This document shows, in pieces, positions 57,201 to 64,000 of a DNA stretch of 64,000 bases (the stretch's first letter is position 1; each line of letters starts with the position of its first letter). The notes beneath the pieces were generated by a model. The model was not told the DNA's origin and did no database searches. It was given only the letters and a program-made list of their open reading frames with translations. The translations under genes were made by a program, and so were the position numbers. The DNA is from Geosiphon pyriformis (Eukaryota > Glomeromycota > Glomeromycetes > Archaeosporales > Geosiphonaceae), in the NCBI GenBank assembly GCA_016748015.1, contig JAAOMT010000571.1:933095-997094 (forward strand). The letters run 5' to 3'.

Positions 57201-60200
57201 ATTCTTAACAATAGAATCTATTGCAAAAATAGAATCTTAAGTAGTTGTGCTTTTAAGTACCAAAAATTTTTGTATCATAAAGCACATTAAATTTGGCACA
57301 AGCAAATAAAATGCAATCTAACAGGATTTTTGAAAAAATCTTCTTTACTGTTTTAATTAAAGCTATAAATCTATTATTTATTAAAACTTCTTTTCAATTA
57401 TAAAACTTTGGAATTATAGAGACCCAAGTCTTTCTTTAGAATAAAAAAACAAATCCCAAAATTAAACAATTGTTTAACAAAATTAATAGACACCCTAAAA
57501 CACTATTACTACTATGCTTCTATAATTTATTCAGAATGTCAAAAAAACTGGCTATCTTGTTATTAAAAAAACAACCAATTACATATTTTAGTTTTTTAAC
57601 ACTAATTTTTTTCATTACATCAGAGAATACATTATTATTCACATAATTCAAAGAAACATACTAATAAGACCAAAAATTAGACAACACTTCTAACATTAGA
57701 TATTTCTTTGTTTAATTCATTATAATATTATTTACCTTATCTTTAATCTTATTTGGCTCCAGTACTAATTTATTGTTAATTACCAAATAATTTAGTACCA
57801 CTTTTTAGAATAGTCACTTTAAAACATTTCTTATTATTCAGTTTTTGTTAAAGCAAAAATTTTTTATTTTCTTATTAATAGTATTTTTTATAGCCAATAT
57901 CTTAGCTATTACTAATTTTTAAAACTTTAATAAACAATATTCATTTCTAATTCCAAACAAATAACCAAGAATTTTCTTGAATTTCACTTTTTGTTTAACC
58001 AAAGACCAAAACTCTGAAGTTTTATTATAGTTGACTATTAACCAAACTCTTATAAAGTAATTAACCTCAAAGATATTTCTCAAGACAATTGTCTTAACAA
58101 TTTAGAAACCAATAATTCTAACTTAAAAAACTTTGAAGATTGTTTATTCTTTAATGTATTAAATTTGTTATATTAAATTTTATAAAAGATGCTTTTTACT
58201 AAATTCACCACCATTTTTTGTAAGCACTTTCATATCTTATCCAGAGTATTTTAACTTTTTGCAGTCTGGAATTTATATTAAACTGAATCCAAATCTGTTG
58301 TTAAGCACTTTTTAAAATAAGTCTATTTTAGTTTATTTGTATTTTTAATTTCGAATTTCCATTAATTACAGTTGGCCTGTTTGCACATAATATTTAAATA
58401 AATATTTAAAAGATTATTTATGTTAAGAAAGATTAACACAGTTATGTAATTAGTATTAAAGTACTCAACTATATTAAAAACTTTACAGCCAACAATTACT
58501 AATAAAAAGTGTTTATTGACAAAAATATAATTAATGGTTTTTTTTATTTTTCTTAAATTGCTCTATATTAACAGCTTGACTGCAAAGCTGTCAATAAGTA
58601 AATTATATAAACCCAAACTAAAACATTTACTAAAACTACCACTTTTCTTTGAATTATTCTTATTAAAGTTACTATTTAGTACTATATAAGACCCAAAACT
58701 GACTGCTTTAACAATAAATATTGTTACTTATAAAATATAAAAATTATATATTAATATACAAATTAGCCAATTAGAATAAGATGCAGTAGAAGTGGATTTT
58801 AGGATTCTTTTTAGAGAAATTGCAAGATTCCAGAATTACAGGATTCTAGCAAAAGGAATTGCAAAATTCTAGAATTCCAGAATTCCTCTTAAGAAATTAC
58901 AGAATTCCAGAAATTTCAGAATTTCTGGCTAGAGAATTAAAAATTTCAAGAAATTTCATATAATAAAATTTATGTATATATAATAATAGCATTAGAAACA
59001 GAAAGAACAGATTTTCCAGACAGAATTCTTAGTTTAGAATCTCTAGTTCCAATTTTCTATTTATTCTTTTATATGATAGTATTCTATGACTTAAAGTAGA
59101 AAACATAAAAATATTAATAAAATACTTGTTAAATATCACAATTCATCTTTCTACTATCAACAATTTATATTAGTAATTACTAATACTTAACTACACTAGA
59201 CCAATAGCTCTTGATCATGGCTATTGATGGAATATTAACTCTTTTTTGTCTTGGCTTATCTTTTTATTTCTCTTTTCATTATCTTTTTTTTTTATTTTTA
59301 TTTCTTTTCTTTCTGTTTATTGTAGATTTATTAATTAATTAAAAGATTAATGTATGAGGATATTGACATCAAAATATAACATTGGTAAAAGACTTAGAAA
59401 TAAGAGTAGACACTCAAAATTGAGAATAGCTTACCAGAAAATTACTGACCATTAAGCTGAGAAAAAAATTGACAGAATTGTAATTTCGGAAAACAACAGA
59501 TAACAAAGCATACCAACTCAAAGATTGGAAAGAAACTAAAAACATTACACTAAAATACCAACATTGAATCTTTGTCTATTATACAAAAGACTTAAACCAA
59601 AACTTTCAAATCACAAAAATCTTCAGATATTAATACTATTATATCAATTGAGCACCAAGTTACAGGTTTATTATTTGTTTTAACATCCCAAATAATAATC
59701 TGTAACAATGTGTTTATTTTACTTACTTGGCTAAAATGCTTAATAGCTGTAGCCTTAACATATAATTCCAAAACCACAATTGACAAACCACTATTAAATA
59801 AAAAATGAATTAATAAAAAACAACTCAAAATTTTTAACACTTTGCATAAATACTAAGCAAACATATTATTAATAATTATTGTCATATCTAAACTCAGATG
59901 ACCAGAATTTAAACCAGATATAAAAACTTTTAAACCAAAAAATTTGTTCTTAATCCAAGATTTGTGTTGTCTCTTTAGTTTTGTTTTAGTCACAATAAAA
60001 ATCAAATTGCCTAATTTTTTATGTCACTTAATAATATTTTTCTGTTTTATTAAATTGTTCATGTTCTTAATATTACACATAATAATTTTTCAAACAAGAC
60101 TGGTTATTAAGACAAATAAGATTCTAAGCCCAAACCAAATTTGTCTATTTTGGCCAAAAGACTTAAAATTATGTTTAAAAGACACTTCAAACTGTTTTTC

Positions 60201-60871
60201 AACTTATAAATTACTGAAAAATCTAAAAATACTGCTTTTATTATAGTCTTACTACAAGTAAACACACTTAAATTCTTATTTATTATTGTATTTGCCTTTT
60301 GATTCTGTAATAAAAAGAGCACTAATGGTTAACATTCAAGATTAAATTGGGAAACCATTGGTCTAAATGTATTTAACTTCTTAGTCAACTTACTAATTTG
60401 CTTTATGAGACTAATAAGACTGTACTTAAAAGCAGCAAACCTATCATTTAATTTTACTAACATGAGCAAAAGAAGCTTTATTTTTAAAAAAAAGCCAAAA
60501 TGTGCTAAACTATTTTGCACAGAAAAAAAAGAAAATAAAGACTTATTGATAACTTTAGCTTAAGAAACATTTTTAAAAGAAACTGAACAAATAACAAGTA
60601 CTGAATACTTGACATATATAATAATAAATCTGCTTTTATTTGCATTTAAAAAAATTCTACAAGACAGATAGTTAAAAAAAACTTTCTTATTCATAAAACA
60701 ATCTAATAAAGTATGTTCTAATTTTTCATACTTTATATACTTGGCAAAGTCCAGATAAAACCAGTATAAATTTGTGTTTTTTAATATTAGTATGGTTTTT
60801 ATAATGGCATTTAAAAACTTAGCAGAATTAAAACAAATAATTACACATCTGGTCTAAATATATGTAACTGG
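54300..60871 (-). mobile_element. Heavily AT-mutated LINE copy
   Basis: Colinear with the LINE at 35431-53470. 54400-54450 matches its 3' UTR. 55111-54884 encodes YIGFTSRAFSNLHMYFIKT and YNRNYSSVLCLLYNKMEFFD (versus TGFTSRVSVNACTYFMKT and YNRSYSSVVCLYYSEVKVLD). 59840-59710 gives LSIVVLELYVKATAIKHFSQ (versus LSVSILGLYTGASLNAQFSQ). 60322-60107 matches the end of ORF1 and 60520-60329 gives NDRFAAFKYSLISLIKQISK (versus NNKFAALERSLASLAEQVDK). 60700-60871 matches the zone around the CCHC knuckle. Differences are dominated by G:C to A:T. It is split by a solo LTR (58722-59707) and continues past 60872 beyond the LTRs. Confidence 0.82.
58722..59707 (+). mobile_element. Solo LTR (family 2) inside the decayed LINE
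   Basis: 986 bp, TGTTACTTATAAAAT at the start and AATCTGTAACA at the end. Aligns with 61545-62425 (same orientation) and with the reverse complement of 60872-61544. Flanks ATAT (58718-58721) and ATGT (59708-59711) form a 4-bp duplication with one transition. LINE endonuclease coding sequence continues on both sides. Confidence 0.82.
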
Positions 60872-61544
60872 TGTTACAAATAATTATTTGGGGTTTCAAA
60901 GCAAATAACAAACCCATAACTTGGTGCTCAATTAATATAATGTTGGTTTCTGAAGGTTAATTGTATCTGAAGATTTTGGTTGAGTTTTTTGTATAATGGA
61001 CAGAGATTCCAATGAAATTTTCTTTAAATGGTGTTTTTAGTGTCAACCCATGGGTTAAGTAGTTGTTGTCCATCATTTCCCAGAATTGCAATTCCATTAA
61101 TTATTTTCTTGGCATGGTGGCCAGCAATCTTCTAACAAACTATCCTCAAATTTGAGTGTCTATCCTTATTCTTGGGTCTTTTATCAGTGCTATATTCTGA
61201 TGTCAGTAACTTAATGCTTTAATCCTTTAATCAATTAGTACACAACAAGAAATAACAAAACAAAAGAAAATAAAATAAAATAAAATAAAATAAAAAAATA
61301 AGCCAAGGCAATAAATGTTAGTATCCTATTAATAGCCATAATCAAGAGCTATTGTTTTATTGTGATTAAGTATCAATTACTATCAACATAAAGTATTGAT
61401 AGTGAGAAGTGGATTTGACATATTAAATAATTATTTATTGATATTTGTAATATGTAAAATTGCTTGAATCAAATCTAAACTAAGAGGTCCTCTTTTCTGC
61501 TTTTAATATTACTACTATATATATACTTAATTTATGTTCTATGA
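60872..61544 (-). mobile_element. LTR of family 2 in inverse orientation, truncated by another LTR
   Basis: The minus-strand reading ends in TTGTAACA at 60872 and shares GAGCACCAAGTTATGGGTTT, CAATAGCTCTTGATTATGGC and other blocks with the two plus-oriented copies. Its 5' part is missing at 61544, where the next LTR starts, so it was probably split by that insertion. Contains an AAAAT pentanucleotide repeat (about 61268-61297). Confidence 0.75.
61268..61297. repeat. (AAAAT)n microsatellite
   Basis: Five to six perfect AAAAT/ATAAA units followed by an A run, inside the inverted LTR, at the place where the other LTR copies have a T/C-rich tract on the opposite strand. Confidence 0.7.
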
Positions 61545-62425
61545 TGTTACTCATAGAATATAAAAAGTATATTATTATTAGCAAGTAGATATTAGCCAAT
61601 CAAAAGTAGACATAGTAAATGTAGAATTCCAAGATTCCTTTCAGAGGAATTGCAGAATTCCAAGAATTTCAGGATTCTCCAGTAAGGAATCACAGAATTC
61701 CAGAATTCCAGGATTCTTTTCATCAGGAATTGCAGGATTCTAGGAATTCTAGGATTCCTGTCACAAGGAATTAAAGAATTGAGGAATCTTAAATATGTAT
61801 ATATAGCAGTAGTATTAGAAGCAGAAAAAGGAAGAATTGACACCAAGAATCCTTAGCTTAGTTATCACAATCCTCAAATAAATAATTATTCACTATATCA
61901 AATTCATTTTTCACTATCAACACTTCATGTTAATAGTAACTGATACTTAACCATACTAGAACAATAGCTCTTGATCATGGCTATTGATGAGATACTAACT
62001 TGCAAATTGCCTTGGCTTATTTTTTATTTTCTCTTTTATCTTTTCTTTATTTTCTTTGTTGTCTACTAACTTGATTAAAAGATTTACTCTTGGAGAACTT
62101 ATGGAGGAATAAACTTGCTTAAACAATACTTACTCTTGGAAAACTTATAAAGAAATTGATGTTAGGAAACAGCACTAGTATACACTTACAGAAGATATTG
62201 TACCAAGAGAATCATCAACCATCAAGCTGAGCAGCAATTAACAAAACTATGGTTTCAGGAAACTACTAATAAACTGTTACCAGTAAATTTCTGTCCATTA
62301 TACAAAGAACTTAATTGGAAAACCTTCAGATAAAATACCTTCAGATTATCATTGTCACCAATCACTTTGAGCACCAAATTATGGGTTTGTTATTTACTCA
62401 ACACCCCAAAGAATCATCTGTAACA
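61545..62425 (+). repeat. 5' LTR of a second Gypsy-type element (family 2)
   Basis: Starts TGTTACTCATAGAATA, ends CATCTGTAACA, 881 bp. It is followed directly by the PBS-like TTTGGTGCTTCCTGTGAAGT and gag. It contains a GGAATT/AATTCC-rich palindromic array (about 61622-61775). Left flank is ATGA; the right flank is outside the window. Confidence 0.85.
61622..61775. repeat. GGAATTnnAGAATTCC-type degenerate inverted/tandem array
   Basis: Repeated GAATTCCAAGATTCC, GGAATTGCAGAATTCC, GAATTCCAGAATTCCAGG and similar units, each able to pair with the next. A related but decayed array lies at about 58805-58940 in the solo LTR copy. Confidence 0.75.
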
Positions 62426-62445
62426 TTTGGTGCTTCCTGTGAAGT
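62426..62445 (+). promoter_or_regulatory. Primer-binding-site candidate of the second element
   Basis: TTTGGTGCTTCCTGTGAAGT directly after the LTR. Its TGGTGCTTCC would pair with a tRNA 3' end of the form ..GGAAGCACCA. tRNA not identified. Confidence 0.6.
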
Positions 62446-62459
62446 ATAATCTTACAGAA

Positions 62460-64000
62460 AACCAGTGCCAACAATACCATCCAAACGTGGCAGAATCAGA
62501 AATTATAGGAGCCAACCACTTAGGATTTGCAAAATCTTTGTTTCAACAATACAGCCAACAATTAGAATTAAACAGTAATCACTATTCAGCCAAATCAGCC
62601 TTCAACTATTACATCAACAATAAAATCACAGACTGTTTAGGAGGAATCATTAATATTGAGTCAGCAAGAGAAAATTTCTATACAGAATTATTTTAACACA
62701 CTAGCTTACCAAGAAATTACAGTTTTGTCCCAATCATCAGGAATATCAATCAAACTATTGAAAGATACATGCAACAACAATTTCTTATTACCTATGCAGA
62801 CAAAGGTAAAGGAAAAATACAAATACCAGCAGCAACACCAAAAAGAATACAGTTACTTAATTAGAAGAAACACAGAGTAGAATCACCAACTGCTCCATTA
62901 TATCATTACACACCTGGAAGCACCATTAACATTTCATCAATAGATGCGTTCACATCAAACACAACATCAACATTTGAAAGATTTTAGTTCTAAAGCAAAC
63001 AATAGAAAGAAGACTTACTAGGACCATATGGCGCATATTTTGAAGGATTTAAATCACAATCTCCAATACCATCAGGAATTTGATCACTAATACCCCAACC
63101 AGATTTCGAAGCCACTACTCCATGGGAATTATCAGAGGAAGAAAAGAAAGGAAGTGAAAATCAAGAATTTACTTACCAAAACCCAATCTCAGAAAACTCG
63201 GAATTCAGAACCCCGAATGTTCAAACTCTGCAAAATCCAAACATAAAAAATCCAGAAATTGAAACTCCGAATATTAGAACTCAGCAAAATCAAAACAATC
63301 AGAACCCCGATTTAATTAATCAGCCAAATGTACCTCCAAATATTGTCATCAATCACCCACTAATTGATCCGATAGTTGAACCCATTCAACAGCCATCTCA
63401 ACAACTAAATCTGCAAATCCAACAGCCACAAAGACCACCTTAGCAACCACCACTGCAACAACAACTGCTATAGCAGCCACAACAACAACTAAATGTAAAC
63501 CAAATGGCTTACGCACCCATCGCCAAGTTAGAAAACTTTACCAGTGAAGAAAATGGTGCTCAAGCATGAATCAATGATGTCTTCAAGGCCATCATAGCAA
63601 ACAATTGGGATGATGCCAGAGCCCTATAGGCAATCTCATACTTTCTCAAAGAAACCGCTGATTCTTAGTACTAGAGTTTAGCTGCCAAACCACAAACATT
63701 TCAACAATTCAAAACTGCCTTTCTGGGATATTTTAGCAACAATAATAGTATTAATTGTCTAGCCAATACTTTTACCACAATCAAACAGAATAATACTGAA
63801 GCAGTTACAACATACTTAGGACACTTTCATAGAGTCCTATGCCAAATTCAAGCCATCGACACCATGTATTTCACAGAACCCCAGATCTTTAACCAGTTTA
63901 TTTGTGGCCTGCACAGTAGCATTTTGCAACACATATGCCCATTACACCCAGCCAACCTTCAAGCCGCAGTTATATATACTAAAGATTTTGAATCAGTTAA
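62460..64000 (+). pseudogene. Gag of the second Gypsy element, truncated by window end
   Basis: Frame pieces give an N-terminal domain (FNYYINNKITDCLGGIINIE, like YINAKIDCLLDCATNTGKLG of the first element), then a spacer with repeated N-P-E-x-x-N-P and a Gln/Pro-rich part. The Gag core follows from about 63503: MAYAPIAKLENFTSEENGAQ, INDVFKAIIANNWDD, FKTAFLGYFSNNNSIN, AVTTYLGHFHRVLCQIQAID and LQAAVIYTKDFESV. This is the same Gag family as 37604-38110. Stops at 62695, 62878, 63568, 63628, 63667 and others make it a relic. Protease and pol, if present, are outside. Confidence 0.82.

Noticed and set aside
1-64000. tRNA, rRNA or CRISPR features
   Set aside because: Scanning by eye, I found no A-box/B-box pair with cloverleaf potential, no rRNA-like core and no regularly spaced identical repeats.

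Overview
The window looks like nuclear DNA of a fungus with many short introns, very probably an arbuscular mycorrhizal fungus (Glomeromycotina, perhaps Gigasporales). The reasons are the non-LTR retrotransposon ORF1/ORF2 family, which I recognise from those genomes; the AT-rich decayed transposon tracts; and compact host genes with introns of about 60-100 nt. The assignment rests on recognition, not on a search.

Layout. (1) 1-5230: left repeat block. It holds the 3' end of an LTR (1-528) inserted into a broken LINE ORF1 (about 529-2060, minus), followed by extremely AT-rich relics that include a decayed copy of the same LTR (about 3110-3947) and a LINE ORF1 N-terminal remnant (5032-5214). 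(2) 5710-34503: a gene island with nine protein genes. They are maleylacetoacetate isomerase (-), a SCY1-like pseudokinase (-), a fumarylacetoacetate-hydrolase-family protein (-), a PHD plus Rua1-type zinc-finger protein (-), an NTO1/BRPF-type chromatin scaffold with EPL, PHD, ePHD, bromo and PWWP modules (-), a DUS4-type tRNA-dihydrouridine synthase (+), a GPATCH4-type G-patch protein (-), a DusA-type tRNA-dihydrouridine synthase (+) and a mitochondrial-type PPR protein (-). For eight of them I could build exon chains that keep frame from start to stop. (3) About 35430-64000: right repeat block with nested insertions. A LINE (minus, 53470 down to about 35430) carries a 1,001-bp solo LTR (49740-50740) and a full 10.2-kb Ty3/Gypsy element (35648-45891, plus, 4-bp target duplication CCAT). 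Beyond it lies a heavily AT-mutated second LINE copy (about 54300-60871) with its own solo LTR (58722-59707), then an inverted LTR (60872-61544) split by the 5' LTR (61545-62425) of another Gypsy element whose gag runs off the right edge.

The host genes are mostly housekeeping: tRNA modification (two different Dus families), tRNA/COPI trafficking (SCY1-like), H3-acetyltransferase scaffolding (NTO1/BRPF), ribosome/nucleolar function (G-patch), mitochondrial RNA (PPR) and tyrosine catabolism (MAAI). I see no evidence that they form one functional cluster.

The most interesting signals are a Gypsy pol with an internal dUTPase domain and an extra cysteine-rich module; an almost transition-only mutational signature in all repeats (RIP-like or methyl-C deamination); a UAAUG stop/start overlap between LINE ORF1 and ORF2; a DusA-type enzyme in a fungus; a full animal-like BRPF architecture; and several GC-AG introns. 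No tRNA, rRNA, CRISPR or bacterial operon feature was found.
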